In this document: positions 50,387 to 62,272 of the stretch, piece by piece
Layout of the letters: each line of letters begins with the position of its first letter
How positions within the stretch are numbered: position 1 is the first letter of the stretch
Assembly: GCF_002374835.1 (NCBI RefSeq)
Contig: NZ_NWVD01000008.1
Span: 97,461-161,460 of the forward strand
Origin: Sphingomonas ginsenosidimutans
Lineage (GTDB): Bacteria > Pseudomonadota > Alphaproteobacteria > Sphingomonadales > Sphingomonadaceae
DNA length: 64,000 nt
Reading direction: 5' to 3'
The notes under the pieces: generated by a model
The model's input: only the letters and a program-made list of their open reading frames with translations
Database searches by the model: none
Told to the model about the DNA's origin: nothing
Made by a program: the position numbers and the translations under genes

Positions 50387-51889
50387 GTGCGTCTGCGTTC
50401 CTTTCTGCTGCTCTCCGTGGCGCTGGCCGCTCCGGCCTCCGCCGAAACGCTGCGCGACGCGCTTGCCAAGGCCTATCAGAACAACCCGACGCTGACCGCG
50501 CAGCGCGCGGCACAGCGCGCCAATGACGAAAACGTGCCGATCGCGCGCGCCGGGGGCCGCCCGGTGTTGTCCGCCAACACCGGCATCAACGAGAATTTCA
50601 TCCGCAGCGGCAACAATTTCACCACCCCGGAACGGCTGCTCCAGGGCAATGTCGGCGTCACCCTGCCGCTGTATCAGGGCGGCCGCGTGCGCAACGGCGT
50701 GCAGGCGGCCGAGATCCGCGTCGGCGCCGGTCAGGCGAATTTGCGCGGGGTGGAGGCCAATACCTTCACCGACGTGGTCGGCGCCTACAACAACGTGATC
50801 CGTGACGAGGCGATCGTCGGCCTGAACGCGCAGAACGTGCGCGTGCTGGAAACCAACCTGCGCGCCAGCCGCGATCGGTTCGAGGTCGGCGACCTGACCC
50901 GCACCGACGTCGCCCAGTCGGAAGCGCGGCTCGCGCTCGCCCGCGCGCAATTGCAGGGCGCGCAGGCGACGCTGATCGCCAGCCGCGAAAATTACGTCCG
51001 GCTGGTCGGCGCAGCGCCCGGCACGCTGGACCAGCCGCCCGCGCTCCCCGCGCTGCCGGCATCGGCGGACGATGCGGTGACGGTGGCGCTGCGCGACAAT
51101 CCGACGTTGCTGGCCGCGCGCGAGCTGCGCCGCGCCAGCGACTATGACGTGCGCGTCGCCCAGGCCGGGCGCCTGCCGCAGGTCGGCGTCACGGTCGGGC
51201 AGAATTACGTCAACTACCTCGGCACGCTGGGCGCGGGCACCGGGCTGGGTGTGGGACAGACCGGCAGCTCGACCGCGGTCGGCCTGTCGCTCAGCCTGCC
51301 GATCTTCCAGGGCGGCCGCCCCGCCGCACAGATCCGCCAGGCACAGGAACTGCGCGGGCAGGCGATCGAGCAGGCGACCGCGACCGAGCGGCAGGTGATC
51401 GCCTCCACGCGCTCCGCCTATGCGATCTGGCGGTCCTCGCTTCAGGTGATCGCCTCGGCCGAAACCGCGGTGAACGCCAACAAGCTCAGCCTTGAGGGCG
51501 TCCGCGCCGAAAACAGCGTCGGCACGCGCACGATCCTCGACATCCTCAACGCCGAACAGGAATTGCTCAACAGCCAGGTCACGCTGGTGACCGCGCGCCG
51601 CGACGCCTATGTCGCGGGCTTCGCGCTGCTGGCGGCGATGGGCCATGCCGAGGCGCGCGACCTCGGGCTGGACGGCGGCGCGCTCTATGATCCGACGACC
51701 CACTACCGCGACGTGCGCGGGCGCTTCTCCGATTTCGACGGCGGCAAGGCCGCGCAGCCCGTCGCCGGCAGCACCGCGAATACCCCGGCGCAGGACGCCA
51801 ATGTCACTCGTCCGCTCGACCCGCTGCTCGAAAGCAACGTTGACAGGACGCCCGCGTTGACGACAGGTATCGATCGACCGCGTCCGTGA
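50387..51889 (+). CDS. tolC: TolC family outer membrane efflux protein
   Basis: Trimeric outer-membrane channel of type I secretion and RND efflux, 500 aa. Signal peptide MRLRSFLLLSVALAAPASAE, then two OEP repeats: N-terminal half with LRDALAKAYQNNPTLTAQRA and C-terminal half with LSLPIFQGGRPAAQIRQAQE and TILDILNAEQELLNSQ. An acidic/Pro-rich C-terminal extension follows. GTG start. No pump genes are adjacent, so it probably serves several exporters. Confidence 0.93.
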   Translation: MRLRSFLLLSVALAAPASAETLRDALAKAYQNNPTLTAQRAAQRANDENVPIARAGGRPVLSANTGINENFIRSGNNFTTPERLLQGNVGVTLPLYQGGRVRNGVQAAEIRVGAGQANLRGVEANTFTDVVGAYNNVIRDEAIVGLNAQNVRVLETNLRASRDRFEVGDLTRTDVAQSEARLALARAQLQGAQATLIASRENYVRLVGAAPGTLDQPPALPALPASADDAVTVALRDNPTLLAARELRRASDYDVRVAQAGRLPQVGVTVGQNYVNYLGTLGAGTGLGVGQTGSSTAVGLSLSLPIFQGGRPAAQIRQAQELRGQAIEQATATERQVIASTRSAYAIWRSSLQVIASAETAVNANKLSLEGVRAENSVGTRTILDILNAEQELLNSQVTLVTARRDAYVAGFALLAAMGHAEARDLGLDGGALYDPTTHYRDVRGRFSDFDGGKAAQPVAGSTANTPAQDANVTRPLDPLLESNVDRTPALTTGIDRPRP

Positions 51890-51935
51890 GGGCATGTGGC
51901 GACGTCGCAATGTGGGTCGCAGTAAGGAGCGTTCG

Positions 51936-52508
51936 ATGGGGGATGTGAGCGCCGAACCGTCGATGGAGGACATCCTGGCCTCCATCAAGCGCGTCATCAA
52001 GGAAGGCGAGGCGCAGGCGCCGGCGCGCCGCTCCGCCCCGCGCCCGCTGGGCGGGCACGATCGCGATGCGGTGCTGGAACTCAACGATCCGCTCAGCCGC
52101 GCGCAGCAACTGGCGTCGCAGGTGGGCGCGCCGTCCTCCTACGCGCCCGCCGCTCCGGCACAGGTAGCGGCCGAACCGCCCGTACCGGCGCCTTCCCCCG
52201 CGCCTGTGCCCGCACCGACGATGCTGGAGCGGGAGCCGGATCGCGAACCTGCTGCGCCGCCGGCCTCCGCCGCCGCGATCGAGGCCGCGGCGGTATCCGC
52301 CCGTACCGTCGAGGCGACGCGCGGCGCGCTGGGCGCGCTGTCGCGGCTGGTGGTGAAGCCGGAGGGCGACAGCGACGGCACGCTGGAGGGGCTGGTGCGC
52401 GACATGCTGCGCCCGATGCTGTCGGAATGGCTGGACCAGAACCTGCCGCGCCTGGTCGAGCAAATGGTCGCGCGCGAGATCGCGAAGATCACCAACGGCC
52501 AGAGCTGA
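51936..52508 (+). CDS. PopZ-like (DUF2497) polar organising protein
   Basis: A 190-aa protein with the PopZ layout: an N-terminal helix (SMEDILASIKRVIKEGE), a long Pro/Ala-rich disordered middle (about residues 55-110) and a C-terminal conserved helical region, VRDMLRPMLSEWLDQNLPRLVEQMV, of the DUF2497/PopZ oligomerisation domain. In Caulobacter PopZ anchors ParB at the poles. ATG at 51936, eight bases after AAGGAG. In sphingomonads this gene commonly precedes valS, as here with the peptidase between. Confidence 0.88.
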   Translation: MGDVSAEPSMEDILASIKRVIKEGEAQAPARRSAPRPLGGHDRDAVLELNDPLSRAQQLASQVGAPSSYAPAAPAQVAAEPPVPAPSPAPVPAPTMLEREPDREPAAPPASAAAIEAAAVSARTVEATRGALGALSRLVVKPEGDSDGTLEGLVRDMLRPMLSEWLDQNLPRLVEQMVAREIAKITNGQS

Positions 52509-52535
52509 CCCCCCGGCAGTCCCGAAGACGCGCGA

Positions 52536-52564
52536 TTGTTTCGCGCGTGACGATCTGCTGTAAC
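52536..52564 (+). promoter_or_regulatory. candidate promoter of the S9 peptidase gene
   Basis: TTGTTT (52536-52541), 17 bp, TGTAAC (52559-52564). The start would be about 52571, two bases before the ATG, and no ribosome binding site is visible. The -35 sits in the loop and 3' arm of a perfect hairpin, ACGCGCGA-TTGTT-TCGCGCGT (52528-52548). Confidence 0.4.
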
Positions 52565-52572
52565 GCTTCCTC

Positions 52573-54624
52573 ATGAAGAGGATCACGCTCGCGAGTCTGC
52601 TCGCGCTTTCCGCCGTTGCCGCCACTACCGGCATCGCCGCCCCCGCCGCCGCCCGCCCGCTGACCATCGCCGATGTGACGATGCTCAGCCGCGTCGGCAC
52701 GCCGACGCTGTCGAAGGACGGGCGCTGGCTCGTCTGGGCGCAGCGCGAAACCGATCTGGCCGCCGACCGCGGTCGTTACGACCTGTGGCGGCTCGACCTG
52801 TCGGTGCCGGGCGCACCGCCGGTGAAGCTCGCCGCCGATCCGGCGCTGGACGAAAACGACCCGCAGATCGTCGGAAGCACCGTGTATTTCAGCGCCGACG
52901 ACGCGATCTGGTCGGTGCCCGTCACCGGCGGCACGCCGCGGCGGGTCACCGATTTCAAGGGTGGCTTCGGCGGCTTCAAGGTCGCGCCGACCGGTGACCG
53001 GATCGCGGTCTGGGCGGATCGCCGCCCCGGCGCGCCCAGCCTGGAACCCGCGATGGTGAAGAAGGACGCGAACGCCGGGTCGGGCCGCACCTATGACCAG
53101 CTGTTCGTGCGCCATTGGGATACATGGGCCGACGGCACCCGATCGCAACTGTTTGTCCTCCCGCTGACCGCTGCCGGGGCGAAGGGCAATGGCGTGGCGG
53201 TGACCGGCGCGCTGGTCGGCGACACGCCGTCGAAGCCGTTCGGCGGCGGGGAGGAAGTGGCGTGGGGCGCGGACGGCCGCACGCTCTATTTCGCGCTGCG
53301 CGAGGCGGGGCGGATCGAGCCGCTGTCGACCAACCTCGACATCTTCTCCACCCCCGCGGACGGCAGCGCGCCGCCGACCAACCTCACCGCCGTCAACAAG
53401 GCCACCGACACCCAGCCGGCGGTATCGCCGGACGGGACGAAGCTGGCCTATCTGGCGATGCGCCGGCCGGGCTATGAGGCGGACCGCTATGTCCTGACGA
53501 TCCGCGACCTGCGCACCGGCAAGCTCACCTCGCTGACCGAGCGCTGGGATCGGTCGGTGGCGTCGATCCAGTGGGCGCCCGATTCGCGCGCACTCTACGT
53601 CACGGCGGAGGATGTGCAGGACGTGCCGCTGTTCCGCGTCGATGCGCAGACCGGGCAGGCGACGCGGCTGACGCAGGGCGGGCACGTCGGCGCGGTGGCG
53701 GTGGGGCCGAAGGGCGTGATCGTCGCGATCGACAGCCTGACCGCGCCGGGCGATTTCTACCGCGTCGCCGGAACGCCCGGCGCCGCGCCGCTGCGGCTGA
53801 CCAATGTCAACGCGACCAAGCTAGCGAGCGTGGACATGCCCACGGTCGAACGCTTCAGCTTCAAGGGCGCGAACGACGACACCGTCTGGGGCTATGCCGT
53901 CCGCCCGTTCGGCGCGACCGGCAAGCTGCCGATCGCCTTCATGGTCCATGGCGGACCGCAGGGGTCGAGCAACGACAGCTGGTCGTACCGCTGGAACCCG
54001 GCGGTGTTCGCGGGTGCGGGCTACGGGCTGGTCGCGGTCGATTTCCACGGCTCGACCGGGTACGGACAGGCATTCACCGACGCGATTCGCAGCAACTGGG
54101 GCGGCTGGCCGCTCGAGGATCTGCAAAAGGGGCTGGCCGCGGCGACCGCGAAGTTCGACTGGCTCGACGCGAACAACGCCTGCGCGCTCGGCGCCAGCTA
54201 CGGCGGCTATATGATGAACTGGATCGAGGGGCGCTGGCCCGACCGGTTCAAGTGCATCGTCCAGCACGACGGCGTGTTCGACGCGCGCGCCATGGCCTAT
54301 GAAACCGAGGAGCTGTGGTTCGACGAATGGGAACATGGCGGAAAGGCCTATTTCGAGGACCCCGCCGCGTTCGAGAAGTGGAACCCGGTCAACTACGTCG
54401 ACAAGTGGAAGACTCCGCAACTGGTCATCACCGGCGAAAAGGACTTCCGCATTCCCTATACGCAGGGGATCGCCGCCTTCACCGCGCTCCAGCGCCGGGA
54501 CATCCCCTCGCGCCTGCTGGTGTTCCCGAACGAGAACCATTGGGTGCTCAAGCCGAAGAATTCGCGCCAATGGTATGGCGAGGTGATCGGCTGGATGGAT
54601 CGCTGGACGAAGGGCGCGCAGTAA
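52573..54624 (+). CDS. S9 family peptidase (prolyl oligopeptidase/DPP-IV-like)
   Basis: Exported serine peptidase, 683 aa. Signal peptide to APAAARP, then a beta-propeller (WD40-like PD40 repeats; for example DTQPAVSPDGTKLAYLAM) through about residue 430, and a C-terminal alpha/beta hydrolase domain with nucleophile Ser in GASYGGYMMNW (about residue 540), Asp in TGEKDFRIP and His in NENHW. It resembles dipeptidyl-peptidase/acylaminoacyl-peptidase enzymes of sphingomonads. Possibly leaderless. Confidence 0.92.
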   Translation: MKRITLASLLALSAVAATTGIAAPAAARPLTIADVTMLSRVGTPTLSKDGRWLVWAQRETDLAADRGRYDLWRLDLSVPGAPPVKLAADPALDENDPQIVGSTVYFSADDAIWSVPVTGGTPRRVTDFKGGFGGFKVAPTGDRIAVWADRRPGAPSLEPAMVKKDANAGSGRTYDQLFVRHWDTWADGTRSQLFVLPLTAAGAKGNGVAVTGALVGDTPSKPFGGGEEVAWGADGRTLYFALREAGRIEPLSTNLDIFSTPADGSAPPTNLTAVNKATDTQPAVSPDGTKLAYLAMRRPGYEADRYVLTIRDLRTGKLTSLTERWDRSVASIQWAPDSRALYVTAEDVQDVPLFRVDAQTGQATRLTQGGHVGAVAVGPKGVIVAIDSLTAPGDFYRVAGTPGAAPLRLTNVNATKLASVDMPTVERFSFKGANDDTVWGYAVRPFGATGKLPIAFMVHGGPQGSSNDSWSYRWNPAVFAGAGYGLVAVDFHGSTGYGQAFTDAIRSNWGGWPLEDLQKGLAAATAKFDWLDANNACALGASYGGYMMNWIEGRWPDRFKCIVQHDGVFDARAMAYETEELWFDEWEHGGKAYFEDPAAFEKWNPVNYVDKWKTPQLVITGEKDFRIPYTQGIAAFTALQRRDIPSRLLVFPNENHWVLKPKNSRQWYGEVIGWMDRWTKGAQ

Positions 54625-54652
54625 CGCGCTAGGACCGGCTACACCCCCCGAC

Positions 54653-54689
54653 TTTCGCAGCCGGGACGGGTTCGTTATGGACCCGTCCC
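54653..54689 (+). promoter_or_regulatory. valS control region with a perfect 9-bp inverted repeat at the start codon
   Basis: GGGACGGGT (54663-54671), nine bases, ACCCGTCCC (54681-54689), directly abutting the ATG at 54690. TATGGA (54676-54681) could be the -10, with TTTCGC (54653-54658) 17 bp upstream, giving a transcript start near 54688. The repeat is either an operator or an mRNA hairpin at the start codon. Confidence 0.45.
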
Positions 54690-57482
54690 ATGACCGAACT
54701 CGCCAAGACATTCGACCCCGCCGCCATCGAAGCCCGCTGGTACCGCCATTGGGAGGAGAAGGGGCTGTTCCGTCCCGACCGGCCGGGGGCGGAACCGTGG
54801 ACGATCGTCAACCCGCCGCCCAACGTCACCGGCTCGCTGCACATCGGCCACGCGCTCGACAACACGTTGCAGGACATCCTGACCCGCCATGCGCGGCTGA
54901 AGGGCAAGGATGCCTTGTGGGTGGTCGGCACCGACCATGCCGGCATCGCGACGCAGATGGTGGTCGAGCGCCAGATGGGCGCCCGGGGCGAAAAGCGCAC
55001 CGACTTCACCCGCGACGAATTCGTCGCGAAGGTATGGGAGTGGAAGGCCGAGAGCGGCGGGCAGATCACCGGCCAGTTGCGCCGGCTGGGCTGTTCGATG
55101 GACTGGGCGAACGAGCGGTTCACCATGGACGAGGGCTTCAGCAAGGCGGTGCTGAAGGTGTTCGTCGACCTGTACAATCAGGGGCTGCTCTATCGCGACA
55201 AGCGGCTGGTCAACTGGGATCCGGGCCTCGGCACTGCGATCAGCGACCTGGAGGTTGAGACGCGCGAGGTGGCCGGCAAGTTCTGGCACCTGCGCTACCC
55301 GCTGGAGGACGGATCGGGGCATATCGAGGTCGCGACGACCCGGCCCGAGACGATGCTGGCCGACATGGCCGTCGCGGTGAATCCCGAGGACGCGCGCTAT
55401 ACCGCGCTGATCGGCAAGAACGTGCGCCTGCCGATCACCGGCCGGCTGATCCCGATCGTCGCCGACGACCATGCCGACCCCGAACTGGGATCGGGCGCGG
55501 TGAAGATCACCCCGGGGCATGACTTCAACGACTTCGAGGTCGGCCGCCGCGCCGGGATCGAGGCGCGTGACATGCTCAACATGCTCGATGCCAAGGCGCA
55601 TGTGTGCCAGACCGCCGACGGGCTGATCCCCGCCGACCTGGTCGGGATGGAGCGGTTCGCCGCGCGCCAGGCGATCGTCGAGCGGCTGGAGGCGGTGGGC
55701 GCGCTGGTCCGTGTCGAGGACCGTACGATCCAGACGCCTTATGGCGACCGCTCCGGCGTGGTCATTGAACCGTGGCTGACCGACCAATGGTATGTCGACG
55801 CCGCCACGCTCGCCAAGCCCGCGATCGAGGCGGTGCGGTCCGGCGCGATCCGGATCGTGCCGAAGACGTGGGAGAAGACCTTCTTCAACTGGATGGAGAA
55901 TATCCAGCCGTGGTGCGTGTCGCGGCAATTGTGGTGGGGACACCGAATTCCGGCGTGGTTCGGGCCCGGACTGCGGGACGATGGCTCTTTGGTTTCCGGA
56001 GATGTCATTCGCGTTGACAAGAATTTTCGCGAAACAACGCGCCAGCCAATCTCCGAAGCAATCTTTGTCGCGGAGACTGATGAGCAGGCTTTGGAACAGG
56101 CGAAAGCATTCTATCCTGAAAATCTCACAATTCGTTTCTCCGATGATTGGGGCGATCGAGGTCAATCAGAGTCCAACACCGTTGTGCTCCGGCGCGACCC
56201 CGACGTCCTCGACACCTGGTTCTCCTCGGCGCTGTGGCCGTTCGCAACGCTCGGGTGGCCGGACGCGGATAAGCCCTCTCCCCCTGGGGGAGAGGGTTTG
56301 GGTGAGGGGCTGAACGGCCGCTACCCCAACGACGTCCTGATCTCCGGCTTCGACATCCTGTTCTTCTGGGATGCGCGCATGATGATGCAGGGCATCCATT
56401 TCATGAAGGACGTGCCGTTCCGCACGCTCTACCTCCATGGCCTCGTCCGCGCGGCGGACGGCGCGAAAATGTCGAAGTCGAAGGGGAATACCGTCGATCC
56501 GCTCGGCCTGATCGACACCTATGGCGCCGACGCGCTGCGCTTCTTCATGGCGGCGATGGAAAGCCAGGGCCGCGACATCAAGATGGATGAGAAGCGGGTC
56601 GAGGGCTATCGCAACTTCGCGACCAAGCTGTGGAACGCCAGCCGCTTCGCGCAAGCCAACGGCATCGGCGGCGCCGACACGATCGAGCCGCCCGCCGCGA
56701 CGCTGGCGGTCAACAAATGGATCGTCGCGGAAACGGTCGCGACGGTGCAGGCGGTCGACCTCGCGCTGGCCGACTATCGCTTCGACGCCGCAGCCAACGC
56801 CATCTACCAGTTCGTGTGGAGCCGCTTCTGCGATTGGTATCTGGAACTGATCAAAGGAAATATCGACGCCGAGACGAAGGCGGTCGCGGGCTGGGTGCTC
56901 GACCAGATCCTGATCCTGCTCCACCCGTTCATGCCGTTCATCACCGAGGAATTGTGGCACGCGCTGGCACCCCGCGAACATGAGCTGATCGTCGCGCAAT
57001 GGCCGATGCCCGATGCGCGCGCGCTCGATCCGGCGGCGGTCCGCGCGGTCGAGCGGCTGATCGAACTGGTCGAGAGCGTCCGCGCCGCGCGCGCCGAACT
57101 GAACGTGCCGCCGGGCGCGAAGATCGCGCTCCACACCGGCGCGGGTGCGGTGCCCGCCGATATCGCGCCCTATGTCGAGCGACTGGCGCGCGTCACGCTG
57201 ACCGCGGGTGAGGCGAGCGGCGCGCGCGCCCCGATCCTGTGGGGCGCGGAGACGTTCGCGCTCGCGCTGGACGGGGTGATCGACCTCGACGCCGAACGCG
57301 CGCGGTTGACCAAGTCGCTGGCCGCGGCGGAGAAGGAGCGCGACGCACTCGCCGGCCGGCTCGGCAACGCCAGCTTCGTCGAACGCGCCAAGCCCGAGGC
57401 GGTGGAAAAGGCGCGCGCCGACCATGCGGAAAAATCCGCCGACGCCGAGCGCTTCACCGCCGCGCTGGCGCGGTTGGGGTAA
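54690..57482 (+). CDS. valS: valyl-tRNA synthetase
   Basis: Class I aminoacyl-tRNA synthetase, 930 aa. HIGH motif [13 protein letters not shown] (near residue 50), editing (CP1) domain with [13 protein letters not shown] and [17 protein letters not shown] motif in [10 protein letters not shown] near residue 592, anticodon domain and a C-terminal coiled coil. Two oddities: about 60 residues (431-492, low GC) between [10 protein letters not shown] and [12 protein letters not shown] are longer than in E. coli ValRS, and a REP-like palindrome encodes residues 529-540. Both stay in frame, and all catalytic motifs are intact. Confidence 0.96.
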   Translation: MTELAKTFDPAAIEARWYRHWEEKGLFRPDRPGAEPWTIVNPPPNVTGSLHIGHALDNTLQDILTRHARLKGKDALWVVGTDHAGIATQMVVERQMGARGEKRTDFTRDEFVAKVWEWKAESGGQITGQLRRLGCSMDWANERFTMDEGFSKAVLKVFVDLYNQGLLYRDKRLVNWDPGLGTAISDLEVETREVAGKFWHLRYPLEDGSGHIEVATTRPETMLADMAVAVNPEDARYTALIGKNVRLPITGRLIPIVADDHADPELGSGAVKITPGHDFNDFEVGRRAGIEARDMLNMLDAKAHVCQTADGLIPADLVGMERFAARQAIVERLEAVGALVRVEDRTIQTPYGDRSGVVIEPWLTDQWYVDAATLAKPAIEAVRSGAIRIVPKTWEKTFFNWMENIQPWCVSRQLWWGHRIPAWFGPGLRDDGSLVSGDVIRVDKNFRETTRQPISEAIFVAETDEQALEQAKAFYPENLTIRFSDDWGDRGQSESNTVVLRRDPDVLDTWFSSALWPFATLGWPDADKPSPPGGEGLGEGLNGRYPNDVLISGFDILFFWDARMMMQGIHFMKDVPFRTLYLHGLVRAADGAKMSKSKGNTVDPLGLIDTYGADALRFFMAAMESQGRDIKMDEKRVEGYRNFATKLWNASRFAQANGIGGADTIEPPAATLAVNKWIVAETVATVQAVDLALADYRFDAAANAIYQFVWSRFCDWYLELIKGNIDAETKAVAGWVLDQILILLHPFMPFITEELWHALAPREHELIVAQWPMPDARALDPAAVRAVERLIELVESVRAARAELNVPPGAKIALHTGAGAVPADIAPYVERLARVTLTAGEASGARAPILWGAETFALALDGVIDLDAERARLTKSLAAAEKERDALAGRLGNASFVERAKPEAVEKARADHAEKSADAERFTAALARLG
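55981..56165 (+). other. low-GC patch inside valS
   Basis: By hand count 88 of 180 bases (55981-56160) are G or C (49%), against about 70% in the 60 bases before and 68% in a control block after. Codons here are also atypical for the window (AAT, TTT, GAA, ACA). It encodes the extended segment before [10 protein letters not shown]. Transfer or patch recombination is inferred. Confidence 0.7.
56274..56309. repeat. REP-type palindrome inserted in frame in valS
   Basis: CCCTCTCCCCC-T-GGGGGAGAGGG (56274-56296), a perfect 11-bp stem, followed by TTTGGGTGAGGGG (56297-56309). This CCCTCTCCCCN...GGGTGAGGG unit is a known style of dispersed intergenic repeat in GC-rich proteobacteria. It encodes [12 protein letters not shown] at residues 529-540, in the loop after LGWPDADK. 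Confidence 0.75.
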
Positions 57483-57554
57483 ACCGCGTCCTCCGGCTTA
57501 GGTTGGGGGACAGGGTTGCGGCGGGCGGTGGCCGTTACGTTCCGTCACCCTGGC

Positions 57555-57635
57555 TTCCGGCCTGCGCCGGAACGCGGCGGCGTTTGCGGCGGAGGCTCGC
57601 TCGCCATGGGCTCCGGCGAGGGCCGGAGCCCATGG
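57555..57635. repeat. REP-like palindrome pair
   Basis: TTCCGGC-CTGC-GCCGGAA (57555-57572) and a long perfect stem of 14 bp, CCATGGGCTCCGGC-GAGG-GCCGGAGCCCATGG (57604-57635), in the 256-bp gap after valS. The second can also act as a terminator structure, though no T-run follows. Confidence 0.7.
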
Positions 57636-57738
57636 TTGCAGCGCGCAACCCTCGCCACCACGGCGGAACTGTCCTACGGCCCATCCGTCGTGCCACATCC
57701 GTGGTGGTGCCGATGACGACGAGCGGTGAGGCCTGGAG

Positions 57739-59223
57739 ATGACGGATACAATGCCAGCGCCTCAACATTCGCAACATTCGCGGCCCCAGCGAAGCGGCCG
57801 CGATCTCACGTCCGGCGCCATCGCGCCGACGCTGCTGGCGTTCGCGCTGCCCACGCTGGGGTCGAACGTCCTGCAATCGCTCAACGGCTCGATCAACACG
57901 ATCTGGGTCGGGCGCTTCCTGGGCGAGGACGCGCTGGCCGCGACCAGCAACGCCAATATCATCATGTTCCTGATGTTCGGGATGGTGTTCGGCTTCGGCA
58001 TGGCCGCGACGATCCTGGTCGGGCAAAGCTGGGGGCGCCGCGACGTGGAGGGCGCGCGGCGCGCGTTCGGCTCGGCGGTCGGGCTGGTGCTGGCGGCGTC
58101 GGTCGTCACCGCGATCGCTGGCTATGTCTTCGCTCCGGAGATACTGACGCTGCTGGCGACGCCGGGCCGCGCCTATGACGAAGCGCTGGCCTATCTGCGC
58201 GTCATCTTCCTCAGCCTGCCGCCGTCGATGCTGCTGGTGCTGGTGTTCATGGGGCTGCGCGGGATCGGCGATTCGTTGACGCCTTTGTGGTTCATGGTCC
58301 TGTCGGTGGTGCTCGATTCGTCGCTCAACCCGGTGCTGATCCTCGGGCTGGGGCCGGCGCCGGCGTGGGGGATCGCGGGGTCGGCGGCGGCGACGCTGTT
58401 CGCCAACCTGATCTCCTGCGCGGTGCTGCTCGGCTACCTGTACTACCGCGACGTGCCGTTGCGGCTGCGCGGTGCGGAGTGGCGCTATCTGCTGCCCGAA
58501 CGCGCGCTGACCCGGCTGATCGTGTCGAAGGGATTGCCGATCGGCGCGCAGATGCTGGTCATCTCCGGCGCGGGGCTGGCGATGGTCGGGCTGGTCAACC
58601 GCAACGGCGTGGAGGTGACCGCCGCCTACGGCATCGCGCAGCAGATCTGGACCTATATCCAGATGCCCGCGATGGCGATCGGCGCAGCGGTCAGCGCGAT
58701 GACCGCGCAGAATATCGGCGCGGGCCGCTGGGACCGGGTGGGCGCGATCACCCGGTCAGGCATCCTGTTCAACCTGCTGCTGACCGGCGCGGCGATCGCG
58801 CTGTCGCTGGTGTTCGACCGTGCGATCCTGTCGCTGTTCGTCGGCGCCGACAGCGCCGCACTGCCGATCGCGCGGCATATCAACCACATCGTCACCTGGG
58901 CGTTCGTGCTGTTCGGCGTGACGATGGTGGTGTTCGGCACGGTGCGCGCCAACGGTGCGGTTTGGGGGCCGCTCGCGATTCTGTTCGTCGCGATGTTCCC
59001 GATCCGGCTGGGGGTGGTGGCGCTGCTCCATCCCGCGCTGGGCGTCGATGCGCTGTGGTGGAGCTTTCCGGTCAGCCTGTTCAGCAGCATGTCGCTCTCG
59101 CTGCTCTATCACGCCCGCGGGACGTGGCGAAAGGGCGCGCTGGTCGTCCCCGACGATCATGAGTGCGAGGAGCGCAGTCACGCCGATGTCGAGCCGGCCG
59201 GCGCGATGAAGCCGACCGCGTGA
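57739..59223 (+). CDS. MATE family efflux transporter
   Basis: Cation-coupled multidrug or metabolite exporter with about 12 TM helices, 494 aa. Two MATE repeats: LPTLGSNVLQSLNGSINTIWVGRFLGEDALAATS in the first half (IWVGRFLGEDALAA is the signature) and GAQMLVISGAGLAMVGLVNRNG in the second. An extra acidic C-terminus is present (PDDHECEERSHAD). The ATG at 57739 has only a weak GGAG close by. It ends 10 bp from the convergent lipid kinase gene. Confidence 0.9.
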   Translation: MTDTMPAPQHSQHSRPQRSGRDLTSGAIAPTLLAFALPTLGSNVLQSLNGSINTIWVGRFLGEDALAATSNANIIMFLMFGMVFGFGMAATILVGQSWGRRDVEGARRAFGSAVGLVLAASVVTAIAGYVFAPEILTLLATPGRAYDEALAYLRVIFLSLPPSMLLVLVFMGLRGIGDSLTPLWFMVLSVVLDSSLNPVLILGLGPAPAWGIAGSAAATLFANLISCAVLLGYLYYRDVPLRLRGAEWRYLLPERALTRLIVSKGLPIGAQMLVISGAGLAMVGLVNRNGVEVTAAYGIAQQIWTYIQMPAMAIGAAVSAMTAQNIGAGRWDRVGAITRSGILFNLLLTGAAIALSLVFDRAILSLFVGADSAALPIARHINHIVTWAFVLFGVTMVVFGTVRANGAVWGPLAILFVAMFPIRLGVVALLHPALGVDALWWSFPVSLFSSMSLSLLYHARGTWRKGALVVPDDHECEERSHADVEPAGAMKPTA

Positions 59224-59233
59224 GGCGCCGGGG

Positions 59234-61714
<2,481 letters not shown>

Positions 61715-61718
<4 letters not shown>

Positions 61719-62266
61719 TCGGCACCCGTCGCCTGATCCTGCGCCCGTGGCGCCGCTCCGACGTCGCCTCGCTCTATGCGATGGGGCAGGATGCCGAGGT
61801 CATGCGCTACCTCGGCCCGCCCGACAGCATGGCGGACTGCCGCCGGCTGAAGGACCGGATGACCGAATCGCAGGCGCGCCACGGCCATTGCTTCTGGGCG
61901 CTGGAACGGCGCAGCGACCGCGCCTTCATCGGGTTCTGCGGGCTCAAGCGCGGGCGGAAGGGCACGCCGATCGCCGGCGAGCTGGAGATCAGCTGGCGGC
62001 TGGCGCGCGACGCATGGGGGCAGGGGCTGGCGCTGGAGGCCGCGCGCGCCAGCCTGTCGTGGGGCTGGCGCAATCTCGATGCCCCGGCGGCGACCGCGGT
62101 GACGGTGCCGGCCAATTGGCGCAGCCGAGGGCTGATGGAGCGGCTGGGGATGCTGCGCGATCCGGGCGGCGATTTCGACCATCCCGACATGGCACGCGGC
62201 GACCCGCTGCGCCACCACATCCGCTATCGCATCGCCCGGCCGGTCAAGTCGCCGCTGATGTCGTAG
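61715..62266 (+). CDS. GNAT family N-acetyltransferase (second of pair)
   Basis: A 183-aa RimJ/RimL-type acetyltransferase, paralogue of the previous gene: TRRLILRPWRRSDVASLY, FIGFCGLK, GTPIAGELEISWRLARDAWGQGLALEAA and SRGLMERLGM. ATGA overlap with its neighbour. The pair looks like a tandem duplication attached to hemB transcription. Substrates unknown. Confidence 0.88.
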
Positions 62267-62272
62267 CGGGCG

